Source of the DNA: Actinomycetes bacterium
GTDB lineage: Bacteria; Actinomycetota; Acidimicrobiia; Acidimicrobiales; SZUA-35
DNA: 14,052 nucleotides
Direction of reading: 5' to 3'
Assembly: GCA_024227975.1 (NCBI GenBank)
Contig: JAAETV010000651.1
Coordinates: 1-14,052, forward strand
Shown: piece after piece, positions 1 through 7,342 of the stretch
How the letters are laid out: each line of letters begins with the position of its first letter
Position numbering within the stretch: position 1 is the stretch's first letter
Notes under the pieces: model-generated
The model's database searches: none
What the model was told of the DNA's origin: nothing
What the model saw: only the letters and a program-made list of their open reading frames with translations
Position numbers and translations under genes: made by a program

Positions 1-440
1 ACGAGACGGGCAACCAGGCACGAATAGGCGGCCAGGACCTTGTGGGCCCGGATCATGGGGAACCGGTTACCGAGGGCCAGCACGATCCTGGCATCGACTC
101 CCGTCAGCTCCGACGGCAGCTCGACATGGTTCGGCACATCAACAAGGCCGGGGCAATTGGGGCCGGTAGGAGAATCTGCTTGATCGTTGAACCAATGGAC
201 CCGAAACAGGTTGCGAGGATCGGGGGCGTCTTTGTCGACATCAGCCAATGAGGCGACCATCGACTGAGGAATGGTGGACGGGTCTCTCAGCTGGGCGAAG
301 GTAGGCAGGACGATGTTGTTCTCCCGGAACCGGGTCACCGCATTGTCGTAGGCCTGGCGACCGTCGGAGGCGAACTCGTCGAATATGGCGAGCCCGACCG
401 AACCGAGGGCGGGAGTGGTGGCAGCAGTATCAGTTGTCAC
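1..440 (-). CDS. PLP-dependent fold-type II enzyme, N-terminal part (cut by window edge)
   Basis: I read an uninterrupted minus-strand frame from a GTG at 440 to the left edge, 146 codons, so the C-terminal part is missing. The segment L-G-N-RFPMIRAHKVLAAY around residues 122-140 has the shape of a PLP-lysine region. Lys134 would be the Schiff-base residue. By eye the pattern RF-x4-[AF]K-x-L-x-x-A-Y resembles the equivalent stretch of diaminopropionate ammonia-lyase (YgeX), although the rest of the N-terminus does not. It also resembles proteins usually annotated 'pyridoxal-5'-phosphate-dependent protein subunit beta'. It is the last visible gene of the catabolic operon, 73 nt after the molybdenum hydroxylase stop. 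A lyase or ammonia-lyase acting on the amino acid released upstream is an inference. The GTG has no clear Shine-Dalgarno sequence; an in-frame TTG lies at 497. Family assignment is fair; the substrate is unknown. Confidence 0.72.
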   Translation of the reverse strand, partial: MTTDTAATTPALGSVGLAIFDEFASDGRQAYDNAVTRFRENNIVLPTFAQLRDPSTIPQSMVASLADVDKDAPDPRNLFRVHWFNDQADSPTGPNCPGLVDVPNHVELPSELTGVDARIVLALGNRFPMIRAHKVLAAYSCLVARL

Positions 441-513
441 AAGGAGGATCCAGAGGTTCGTGGTTGGATGTTCGTCGGGGCGCCGGAGACACGACAATTG
501 TGCCGGCGAAGGC
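441..513 (-). other. Intergenic spacer with GC-rich inverted repeat inside the operon
   Basis: This 73-nt gap is the only real spacer in the leftward operon. It contains inverted arms CGCCGG (481-486) and CCGGCG (503-508), enclosing a 16-nt loop that itself holds the palindrome ACAATTGT (494-501). No run of T follows on the minus strand, so it is not a typical intrinsic terminator. It could be an mRNA processing or stability element, or chance in GC-rich DNA. Confidence 0.3.
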
Positions 514-3159
514 TCAGCTCCAGGCGTCGGCCCGCTCCCGGTTGGCTTCATTGATCAGGGGCAGCTCGTTTCGCCACTGTCCGTCGTGTTGACGCAAGGC
601 TTCGGCCACGGCCCCCGCCGTCGGAACCAGGCCGATCTCGCCAACCCCCTTCACCCCGTAGGGAGAGTTCGGCTCGGGTGACTCGACCAGGATCACGTCA
701 ACCGGGGGCATGTCCTTGGGGCGGATGATGTCGAGGCTGCGCAGGGTGGTGTTGAGGGGCCGCCCGTCGGGGTCGCAAGGGAAGCCCTCACTCATGGCGT
801 AGCCGAGGCCCATATGGACCGAGCCCTCGATCTGGCCCTCGCACAGGAGGGGATTCACGGCCCGACCGACATCATGGGCCGCAACCACCCTCTCGATGGC
901 ACCAGATTCAGGGTCCATGATGACGAGTTGAGCGGCATAGCCGAAAGTGGAGTGGATGATCGGGTTCTCGAGGCCCTCACTCAACGAGTTGGTCCAATCG
1001 ACCCGGTACTCGCCCTCATAGTCGACCCCGGTTCGGCATCCGTCAGCCATGGCCTCGCGGCAAGCGTCGGCCACCGATCCGGCTCCCATCAGGGTGCCGC
1101 GGCTACCTGTGGTCTGGCCGGTCCCGAGCTCGCGGGTGGTGTCGACGATGACCTCGATCTGGTCAGCCTCGATACCAAGCTCCTCCACCGCAACCTGGAG
1201 GGCGACGGTATGAATACCCTGGCCCATCTCGGTCCAGCAATGGCGAACCTCGGTGATCCCGTCGGAGCGGAAGCGGACGACTGCCTTGGCGATCTCCTTG
1301 AACCCGTTGCCGAGCCCCGAGTTCTTCAATCCGAGCCCGAGCCCAACGGCCTTGCCTTCGGCCTTTGCTGCCTCGTAGGCCGGCTGGACCGCGTCGAGGC
1401 AAGCCTGGGCCCCGAGGCACCCATCGTCGAGGATCTGGCCCGGCCCCCACACCACTCCGGGGGAGACGACATTGCGGTTCCGCATCTCCCACCCACTGAT
1501 GCCGACGGCATCGGCCAAGCGGTCCATGACCCCTTCCATGGCGAACTGAGCCTGGTTGGCTCCGAACCCTCGGAAGGCCCCGCACACACTGTTGTTGGTA
1601 CGGGCGGCTACCGCTTCGACGTCGACGGCGGGCACCACATAGGGGCCGGAGGCGTGCCCGGCCGCCCTTTCCAGCACCTTCATCCCGACCGAGGCGTAGG
1701 GGCCAGAATCACCGAGCATGTTGACCCGCAGGGCGGTCAGGCTGCCCTCAGCGTCACAACCGGCCTCATAGTTCATGCGGATCGGGTGGCGCTTGGTGTG
1801 AACCAGGAACGACTCCTCCCGGGAGAAGGTGGTTCGAACGGGCCGCCCGAGGAGCCAGGCCGCCAGGCCCGTCTGGCCCTGGTTCGACATGTCTTCCTTG
1901 CCACCGAAGGCACCACCATTGCTGACCAGTTCGGTCACCACCACGTCGGTCTCGACCCCCAAGATGCGGGCGATATCGTCGCGGTCGTCCCATACTCCCT
2001 GGCCACCGGAGTAGACCATCAGCCGGTCGAAGTCGACGGGATCTCCGCCGCTGACCCCGTTGGTCAGAGGTAGGTGCTGGCCGGCCGGGACGGGGACGGC
2101 CAAGGTTGACTCAGGCTCGACGAAGGCATGGTCGATGCGTTGGGTCTGGAAGCTCTGACGGACCACATGGGCCGAGGCTTCGAGGGCGGAGTCTGCATCT
2201 CCCCGCTGGTAGGTGCTGGTCGACAACACATTGCCGTCAAGCCCCCACACCGCATCCTCGTTGCTGGCCACTGCTTCGGCCGGGTTCGTGATGGGGGCCA
2301 GCACGTCATAGGTGACCTCGACGAGCTCGACCGCCCGACGGGCCGTTGCCCGATCTCGGGCCACGACTAGAGCCAGAACATCGCCCAGATAGCTGGTGCG
2401 GCCCCCCACGGGAATGAAGATGGGCCAATCCTTGTGGATCAGACCGACCCTCAGCTCTCCCGGTACATCGGCCGCGGTCAAGACAGCCTCCACACCCTCG
2501 ACTGCGGTCGCGGCTGCGGTATCGATGGCGACGACATCGGCTCGGGCGTGGTCACTCAGGCGGACGGCCCCATGCAGCATGGTCCCGAAGCGGTCGGTGT
2601 CAGGGACCATGTCGGCGATGAAGGGCCGGTCGCCGAGGGTCAAGGGCTCGGCTTCATACTTGGTGCCCCGCGACCCGATCCCCCCGGGGGCCACAGCCAC
2701 CGGGACCTCGTCGGCGGCCAGTAGCTCGACGGCATCCAGGATCTTCGTATAGCCGGTGCAGCGGCACAGGTGGGCACCCAACAGGCGAGCGGCGTCGCCC
2801 CGCTTCAGGGCTGACCCCTTCTTGTCGAGCATTGCCTTGACCCGCACGACAATGCCGGGGGTACAGAAGCCGCATTGGAGGGCTCCGGTGGCAGCGAAGG
2901 CGGTGGCAAACCTTGCTCGTTCATCGGCTGGTAGGCCCTCGAGGGTGACAACGTCGGCTCCTGCCGCCTTCTCCAACGAGGTCTGGCAGGCGACTCGGGC
3001 CTTGCCATCAACCAGGACCGTGCAACCACCACATTGGCCGCTGGGCGCGCAGCCATCCTTGGGCGAGAATACAGCCAGCTCGTCACGCAGGGCGGCCAGC
3101 AGGTGTTCATGATCGTCGCCCACATCTACGGCCTCGCCATTGAGGCGGAAGCCGGTCAC
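514..3159 (-). CDS. Fused [2Fe-2S]-molybdopterin hydroxylase, xanthine dehydrogenase family
   Basis: This 881-residue protein fuses the small iron-sulfur and large molybdenum subunits of a xanthine dehydrogenase-type hydroxylase. Residues 1-150 carry Cys37, 43, 46 and 58 (CAPSGQCGGC, plant-type cluster) and Cys96, 99, 132 and 134 (CGFC and CRC, helical cluster). The molybdopterin part, from about 170 to the end, shows GGAFGGKED (415-423), GAFRGFG (527-533), GTGQTTGSRGT (679-689) and GVKGVGE (835-841). Glu841 is the expected base. Glu422 and Arg530 sit where bovine XDH holds Glu802 and Arg880, its purine-binding residues, which favours a purine-like substrate. There is no FAD domain and no FAD-subunit gene nearby. 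The layout matches the 'selenium-dependent xanthine dehydrogenase' type (about 850 residues), but selenium use cannot be read from sequence. The GTG start overlaps the carbamoylase stop by 4 nt (GTGA). Hydroxylase family is near certain; the exact substrate is inferred. Confidence 0.93.
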   Translation of the reverse strand: MTGFRLNGEAVDVGDDHEHLLAALRDELAVFSPKDGCAPSGQCGGCTVLVDGKARVACQTSLEKAAGADVVTLEGLPADERARFATAFAATGALQCGFCTPGIVVRVKAMLDKKGSALKRGDAARLLGAHLCRCTGYTKILDAVELLAADEVPVAVAPGGIGSRGTKYEAEPLTLGDRPFIADMVPDTDRFGTMLHGAVRLSDHARADVVAIDTAAATAVEGVEAVLTAADVPGELRVGLIHKDWPIFIPVGGRTSYLGDVLALVVARDRATARRAVELVEVTYDVLAPITNPAEAVASNEDAVWGLDGNVLSTSTYQRGDADSALEASAHVVRQSFQTQRIDHAFVEPESTLAVPVPAGQHLPLTNGVSGGDPVDFDRLMVYSGGQGVWDDRDDIARILGVETDVVVTELVSNGGAFGGKEDMSNQGQTGLAAWLLGRPVRTTFSREESFLVHTKRHPIRMNYEAGCDAEGSLTALRVNMLGDSGPYASVGMKVLERAAGHASGPYVVPAVDVEAVAARTNNSVCGAFRGFGANQAQFAMEGVMDRLADAVGISGWEMRNRNVVSPGVVWGPGQILDDGCLGAQACLDAVQPAYEAAKAEGKAVGLGLGLKNSGLGNGFKEIAKAVVRFRSDGITEVRHCWTEMGQGIHTVALQVAVEELGIEADQIEVIVDTTRELGTGQTTGSRGTLMGAGSVADACREAMADGCRTGVDYEGEYRVDWTNSLSEGLENPIIHSTFGYAAQLVIMDPESGAIERVVAAHDVGRAVNPLLCEGQIEGSVHMGLGYAMSEGFPCDPDGRPLNTTLRSLDIIRPKDMPPVDVILVESPEPNSPYGVKGVGEIGLVPTAGAVAEALRQHDGQWRNELPLINEANRERADAWS

Positions 3160-4124
3160 GCTCCTGCTCCGATCGTCTTGGCCCCCGCTGCCTGGTCTGC
3201 CGAAGGGAGCTCGACCCCCTTCTGGCTTGTGATTCGCTTGTAGACCTCGGGTCGCCGGTAGAGGGCGAAGTCGAACAGGGTGTGCTTGTAGTCAGCGCAC
3301 CGATCGAGATCACAGCGTGCTGATATCAGCTCGTCGCCGGTGGTAATGGCTTGGGCCACTATCTGGCCCGATGGGCCGATGATGCACGACTGGGCCAGCG
3401 ACTCGATCCCTTCCTCGTTGCCCCCTTTGGCCACCCCGACGACCCAGGTGCCGTTCTGGTAAGCACCGGCCTGCATGCAGAGATGATTGTGGAATCCCTG
3501 GAGGGGGTTCTGTCCCGGATCGGGGGCGTAATGAAGGGGGGTGTTGTAGCCAATCAGGATCAGCTCGGCCCCCTGCAGCCCCATCTCCCGATATGTCTCG
3601 GGCCAGCGTCGATCATTGCACAGAGCCATCCCGACGATGCCGTCGAACGCCCTCCATACCCCGAACCCTTCCGAGGATTCCTCGAAGTAGCGGCGCTCCA
3701 GGTGTTGGAAGGGCCGCCAGGGCTCATTGGCGGCGTGACCGGGAATGTGAACCTTGCGGAACCGGCCGACGATCGAGCCGTCTCGCTCGACCAGGACATA
3801 GGTGTTGAACCGGTGACCGTCTGGCGTGAGCTCGGCATAGCCGAGGGCAAAGCCGACCCCGAGCTGGGCCGCCGCGTCGAACAGGGGCTGGGTTGCCTCG
3901 CTCGGCATCGACGTCTCGTAGTAATGATCGTGACCGCTGACGTCGTCGGTGTACCAGCGCGGAAAGAAGGTGGTGAGAGCCAACTCGGGGAAGACGACGA
4001 GATCACAGCCCGCGGTTGCTCCATGACCGAGCAGGGTGACGAGCCGCTGGACGACCGCCTCTCGCGACTCGTCTTTGGCGATAGGGCCGAGTTGGGCGGC
4101 CCCAACGGTGACGAAACGGGTCAT
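3156..4124 (-). CDS. N-carbamoyl-D-amino-acid amidohydrolase (nitrilase superfamily)
   Basis: This cytoplasmic amidohydrolase of 322 residues most resembles Agrobacterium-type D-carbamoylase (about 304 residues), which hydrolyses N-carbamoyl-D-amino acids to the amino acid, CO2 and ammonia. The catalytic triad is visible: Glu47 in FPELALTTFFPRW, Lys124 in RFRKVHIPGH and Cys169 in CNDRRWPE. Also conserved are His126 and His141 (FQHLERRYFE) and the Arg172-Arg173 pair that binds the substrate carboxylate in the known enzyme. The match runs the whole length and adds a short Ala/Gly-rich tail. The ATG start overlaps the YgfK-like stop as ATGA, and the stop overlaps the hydroxylase start as GTGA, so it is translated within a coupled operon. 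In this setting the substrate may be a ureido acid derived from a purine or hydantoin ring rather than a free carbamoyl amino acid; that part is inference. Confidence 0.92.
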   Translation of the reverse strand: MTRFVTVGAAQLGPIAKDESREAVVQRLVTLLGHGATAGCDLVVFPELALTTFFPRWYTDDVSGHDHYYETSMPSEATQPLFDAAAQLGVGFALGYAELTPDGHRFNTYVLVERDGSIVGRFRKVHIPGHAANEPWRPFQHLERRYFEESSEGFGVWRAFDGIVGMALCNDRRWPETYREMGLQGAELILIGYNTPLHYAPDPGQNPLQGFHNHLCMQAGAYQNGTWVVGVAKGGNEEGIESLAQSCIIGPSGQIVAQAITTGDELISARCDLDRCADYKHTLFDFALYRRPEVYKRITSQKGVELPSADQAAGAKTIGAGA

Positions 4125-5941
4125 TCTGATTCCTCCCCGGCCTCAGGGGCCGATGGGGTCAGCGTCGACGATGGGGACGACGAGGTCGACCCGCCAAGCG
4201 GGTTTCCAACGGCTGAGGCCAACAGGTCTCCAACCATGATCGCAGCTCCATCGTCAGCTCGCGAAGCGACAACGAGCCCGCCCTCGATGAGGAAGCCCTG
4301 ACCCTGGTCCTGACGAGCAGCGAACAGCTCAGGATCGGTGTAGAGGCGAGGCTTGATCTTGGCCGGGTCGCCGTCTTCGGGGCAGAACGTCATACAGTTC
4401 CCGCACTCATTGCACAGCTCACCAAATACCAGGTACTGCTGGCGGTCGGCCATCCCTTCGAGGCTCTTGATGGAGAAGAAGGCATCGTTTGGGCACACGG
4501 TGATGCAGAAGTTGCAGGCCACACAGCCGAACATCTCCAGCTCATGATCGACCGATCGAGGTAGCTTCTGGTTGCCGTCGAGATGGTATGGCCCGATCCC
4601 GTCGCCCCGCACATCGTCAACGTGGCGGGCGCAACTGGAGACGAAGCCAGCAGCCTCAGCCTCGGCTTGGCGAGCTGCCTTCCAAGTGTCGAGATCCTGG
4701 TGGCCGCTATTGGCCAGCTCGGCCGTCAACGACTTGAGCATGGGAGCCAGGCGGCCATATCCTCCGGGCTTCAACAGATCGGAGCAGATTGTGGCCGGCT
4801 TCACTCCCATAGCGATGGAGGAAGCCAGATTGTTTCTGGTGACCCCGGCCGAGAAGCTGACCATCACATCCCCGTCGCTGCCGGGGATGTCGAAGCGTCC
4901 GGGCATGGCGGTGGAGAGACGTTCGAGCAGGGTCGAGGCCAGCACATGGAGTGGCGGCCCTGACAAGTACATGGTGTCTTCGGGCATCCACTGCTTCGTG
5001 TTGTCGACCACGAGGGTGTTGGTCAGCTTGATACCGAAGCGTCGACCCCGGTCGGCGGCATAGCGTTTGAGCTCATCTATCAATTCGACACCGCGTTCGA
5101 ATTGGAGGTCGGCGGCGAACGCCGCTTCCTTGACCGAGACATCGGTGTAGCCCAGCTCGTCGTTGACGATGGCGGCAACGGTTTCGTAGCCGAGCAAGGT
5201 GGGGTTGAGCTTGACGATCACATCAAGCCCATGGTCGTCGATCAGGTGCTTGGAGATCGATTCGATCTCCTCCGGAGGGCAACCATGGAATGTCGACAGG
5301 GTCAGGGTGTCGGCGATGTGAGTGCTGAAGTCGTGGTCGGCGAACGAGGCGAAGGGGCCCGTGATCTCCGACCGAAGACGTTCGATCTCGGGGCCCGCGT
5401 TTCGCATCTGGGTGATGAACTCAGCCACCTTCGGGCTGCGGATGCCAGCCAGGTCGTAGCCGACGCTCATGTCGAACACATGGGGACCGGGATCGGGCCC
5501 GACAAAGGGGGCCAGCGGCTCCCACTGGGCCAGGATCTCGACCAGCATCGAAGCCTTGACGTATTCGGTCAGGCTCTGGGGAACCGTCAGCTCCTGGCTC
5601 CACTCGATGTTGTAGCCAATTGTCTGCATATCGATGCAGGGCCGGTTGATGACAAGATCGTCGATCACCTGCACGGTCTTCAGCTCGAAGAGGCGCGAGC
5701 CTCCGAGCCACGCGAGCACGATGTTCTCGGCCAGCTGGCTGTGAGGTCCGGCGGCCGGACCGACGGGGCTGGCACAGCGGCGGCCGAGGAAATCGAACCC
5801 TAGATCGATGTCCGGATCTGGCTTCCAGATCCTGGCGTTCGGCAGGTCGAAGATCTTCTTGCGGGTGCGCCACTCGTGATCGATCCGGCCCAGCAGGGCC
5901 CCGAGGGACATGGGGGTGAGAGGGGCGGTCTCCTCAGGCAT
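4121..5941 (-). CDS. ygfK: YgfK-like FMN/[4Fe-4S] reductase without FAD/NAD(P)H domain
   Basis: The protein (606 residues from the ATG at 5941) follows the N-terminal half of E. coli YgfK closely: CASPVGPAAGPHSQLAENIV (56-75), ELKTVQ (86-91), FDMSVGYDLAGI (156-167), TLSTFHGCPPEEI (214-226), VKLNPTLLGY (243-252), KLTNTL (305-310) and DLLKPGGYGRL (388-398). This part resembles the flavin barrel of dihydropyrimidine dehydrogenase. Two [4Fe-4S] motifs follow: Cys473/476/479/483 and Cys510/513/516/520. Long YgfK proteins (about 1000 residues) also carry an FAD/pyridine-nucleotide module; here it is absent, giving a PreA-like layout that needs an outside electron donor. The last 25 residues are Ser/Pro/Glu-rich and probably disordered. 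An AAGGAG sits 9 nt before the chosen ATG and 3 nt before another at 5947. The start overlaps the M20 gene end. 'Selenate reductase' is a historical label; reduction of a purine or pyrimidine-like ring fits the neighbours better, by inference. Confidence 0.88.
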   Translation of the reverse strand: MPEETAPLTPMSLGALLGRIDHEWRTRKKIFDLPNARIWKPDPDIDLGFDFLGRRCASPVGPAAGPHSQLAENIVLAWLGGSRLFELKTVQVIDDLVINRPCIDMQTIGYNIEWSQELTVPQSLTEYVKASMLVEILAQWEPLAPFVGPDPGPHVFDMSVGYDLAGIRSPKVAEFITQMRNAGPEIERLRSEITGPFASFADHDFSTHIADTLTLSTFHGCPPEEIESISKHLIDDHGLDVIVKLNPTLLGYETVAAIVNDELGYTDVSVKEAAFAADLQFERGVELIDELKRYAADRGRRFGIKLTNTLVVDNTKQWMPEDTMYLSGPPLHVLASTLLERLSTAMPGRFDIPGSDGDVMVSFSAGVTRNNLASSIAMGVKPATICSDLLKPGGYGRLAPMLKSLTAELANSGHQDLDTWKAARQAEAEAAGFVSSCARHVDDVRGDGIGPYHLDGNQKLPRSVDHELEMFGCVACNFCITVCPNDAFFSIKSLEGMADRQQYLVFGELCNECGNCMTFCPEDGDPAKIKPRLYTDPELFAARQDQGQGFLIEGGLVVASRADDGAAIMVGDLLASAVGNPLGGSTSSSPSSTLTPSAPEAGEESE

Positions 5942-7214
5942 CGTCATTGTCTCCTTCAACGGCGGTTGTCTTGTCGAGAGCGAGGGCCAGCATGGTCTGA
6001 AGCAGAACATTGGTCCCTGCCTCCAGGTCCAACGGGGCCGTGTGTTCGGCCGGATTGTGGCTGACCCCTTCCTGACTGGGCACGAAGATCATGGATGTTG
6101 GGCAGATCCGGGCCATCATCTGGGCGTCGTGACCGGCTCCTGACGGCATCCGGCGGACAGTATGTCCCAGCCGGCGAGCTGTCGATTCGACCAAGCTGAT
6201 CATGGTTTCATCGAAGGCGACCGGCTTGAAGCGAGCCAGGGTCTTGGTCTTGACCTTGCAGCGCTCGGTGCGCGCCACCTTGGTCACGTACGCACTGAAA
6301 CGGCGCTCGGCCTCGGCCAAGAACGCCTCGTCGGTGTTGCGCAGATCGATCGTGAACTGGGCCTCGGCGGCGACGACATTGACCAGGTTGGGATGGAGGG
6401 CCAGGCGGCCAACCGTCGCCACCTGAGGTGGGCCGAGTTCATGGGCCAGATCGCGAGCATGAGTCAAGCAGCAGGCGGCGACATATCCAGGGTCTCGGCG
6501 ATGATCCATGGGGGTCGTGCCGGCGTGGTTGGACTGACCAGTGATCGTGATCTCCTGCCAGCTGATGCCCTGGACCCCGGTCACCACTCCAATAGTGGTA
6601 TCGGCCGCTTCCAACACCGGTCCTTGCTCGATGTGGAGCTCGACAAAAGCAGCGGGGACGAGGCCCGGTACCGGGGTTGAGCCGGCATAGCCGATCCGGC
6701 CCAGCTCGGCCCCCAGCACGGCTCCATCAATAGCCTCGATGTCGAGGGCTTCCTCCAGTGGCATTCCACCGACATAGACGAGGCTGCCCAGCATGTCGGG
6801 GGCGAAACGGGCTCCCTCCTCGTCGGTGAAGAAGGCAACGGCCAGGGGTCGGTCAGGAACGATGCCAGCGGCGAGGACGGATTCGATCACCTCTAGCCCG
6901 GCCAAGACCCCGAGGTTGCCGTCGTAGCGTCCGCCCAATGCGACCGTGTCGATATGGGACCCACACATGACTGGGGCACCACCAACTCGGCCATCGAGCA
7001 CTCCCACCACATTGCCGATGCGATCGATCGAAATCGTCAGTCCCAGTTCTTCCATCCAGCGGACAACGAGGTCACGACCAAGCCGGTCCTCGTCGGTCAG
7101 GGCCAGCCGGCAGCATCCCTCTGTCCCTTCGATGGCCCCGATCGAGGCCAGCTCATCGAGCCGTCGCAGGAGTCGGTCGATGTCGATTCGTAGCTCGGCA
7201 GCATGAGCGTCCAC
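5934..7214 (-). CDS. M20-family metallo-ureidohydrolase (N-carbamoyl-L-amino-acid hydrolase / allantoate amidohydrolase type)
   Basis: This 426-residue zinc- or manganese-dependent amidohydrolase belongs to the HyuC/AllC/beta-ureidopropionase group, which cleaves carbamoyl or ureido groups. Visible metal ligands are His87 (GSHIDT), Asp98 (GRYDGN), Glu132-Glu133 (DEEGARF), His194 (ELHIEQGP) and His386 (SHNPAEH). The lid domain has the NHAGTTPMDHRRD stretch (229-241), and PNLVNVV (275-281) and SGAGHDA (358-364) are also typical. The frame is open up to an ATG at 7367, but that extension runs through AT-rich regulatory DNA and has no family resemblance. The GTG at 7214 gives the usual family length; an AAAGGGAG lies 16 nt before it, rather far. 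This is the first gene of the leftward operon and overlaps the YgfK-like start. Among ureido substrates (allantoate, ureidopropionate, carbamoyl-L-amino acids, or a YgeY-like substrate) I cannot decide from sequence. Confidence 0.9.
   Translation of the reverse strand: MDAHAAELRIDIDRLLRRLDELASIGAIEGTEGCCRLALTDEDRLGRDLVVRWMEELGLTISIDRIGNVVGVLDGRVGGAPVMCGSHIDTVALGGRYDGNLGVLAGLEVIESVLAAGIVPDRPLAVAFFTDEEGARFAPDMLGSLVYVGGMPLEEALDIEAIDGAVLGAELGRIGYAGSTPVPGLVPAAFVELHIEQGPVLEAADTTIGVVTGVQGISWQEITITGQSNHAGTTPMDHRRDPGYVAACCLTHARDLAHELGPPQVATVGRLALHPNLVNVVAAEAQFTIDLRNTDEAFLAEAERRFSAYVTKVARTERCKVKTKTLARFKPVAFDETMISLVESTARRLGHTVRRMPSGAGHDAQMMARICPTSMIFVPSQEGVSHNPAEHTAPLDLEAGTNVLLQTMLALALDKTTAVEGDNDDA
5951..5956 (-). 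promoter_or_regulatory. Ribosome binding site of the YgfK-like gene
   Basis: AAGGAG on the minus strand lies inside the end of the M20 gene. It is 3 nt from the ATG at 5947 and 9 nt from the in-frame ATG at 5941, which favours 5941 as the start. It argues against the longer open frame that begins at 6010. Confidence 0.7.
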
Positions 7215-7235
7215 GCCATGACGGTAGTAGCTCCC

Positions 7236-7250
7236 TTTACAAAAAGTAAA
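7236..7250. promoter_or_regulatory. Inverted repeat TTTAC-N5-GTAAA, possible operator of leftward operon
   Basis: The sequence has perfect 5-bp arms around an all-A spacer. It lies 22 nt before the GTG start of the M20 gene, where a bound repressor could block the leftward transcript. It shares the 5+5+5 layout with two other dyads in this gap. Confidence 0.4.
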
Positions 7251-7290
7251 CAATTTTGACCAGAGAACCTCGACCGTGTTGGAGGTAGAA

Positions 7291-7303
7291 CTGGAAGCTC
7301 CAG
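7291..7303. promoter_or_regulatory. Inverted repeat CTGGA-AGC-TCCAG
   Basis: Perfect 5-bp arms around a 3-bp centre, immediately before the next dyad. It may be a protein-binding site or chance; no family is recognised. Confidence 0.25.
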
Positions 7304-7318
7304 TTAACGAATTGTTAA
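7304..7318. promoter_or_regulatory. Inverted repeat TTAAC-N5-GTTAA
   Basis: Perfect 5-bp arms with a GAATT spacer in the most AT-rich part of the gap. It may be a regulator site or part of a leftward promoter. It is the second of three dyads with the same arm and spacer lengths. Confidence 0.35.
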
Positions 7319-7342
7319 GTGACTTACCTCTCAGCCGACTTG

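Noticed and set aside
441..447. Plus-strand AAGGAGG as a ribosome binding site for a rightward gene
   Set aside because: No rightward frame with protein-like content follows. The region is the start of the leftward PLP gene and its spacer.
814..2073. Long plus-strand open frame (419 codons) opposite the Mo hydroxylase gene
   Set aside because: It is antisense to a gene with clear motifs along its length. High GC removes stop codons from the opposite strand, and its translation resembles no family.
514..3159. Selenocysteine in the 'selenium-dependent' type hydroxylase
   Set aside because: There is no in-frame TGA within the gene. In this enzyme type selenium is thought to be a labile cofactor, which sequence cannot show.
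5948..6010. Longer start for the YgfK-like gene at 6010
   Set aside because: It would overlap the M20 gene by more than 70 nt and lacks a ribosome binding site. AAGGAG at 5951-5956 points to 5941 (or 5947).
7256..7291. TTGACC at 7256 as the -35 of a rightward promoter
   Set aside because: No acceptable -10 lies 16-18 bp downstream, and the rightward gene has a better candidate at 7355-7383.
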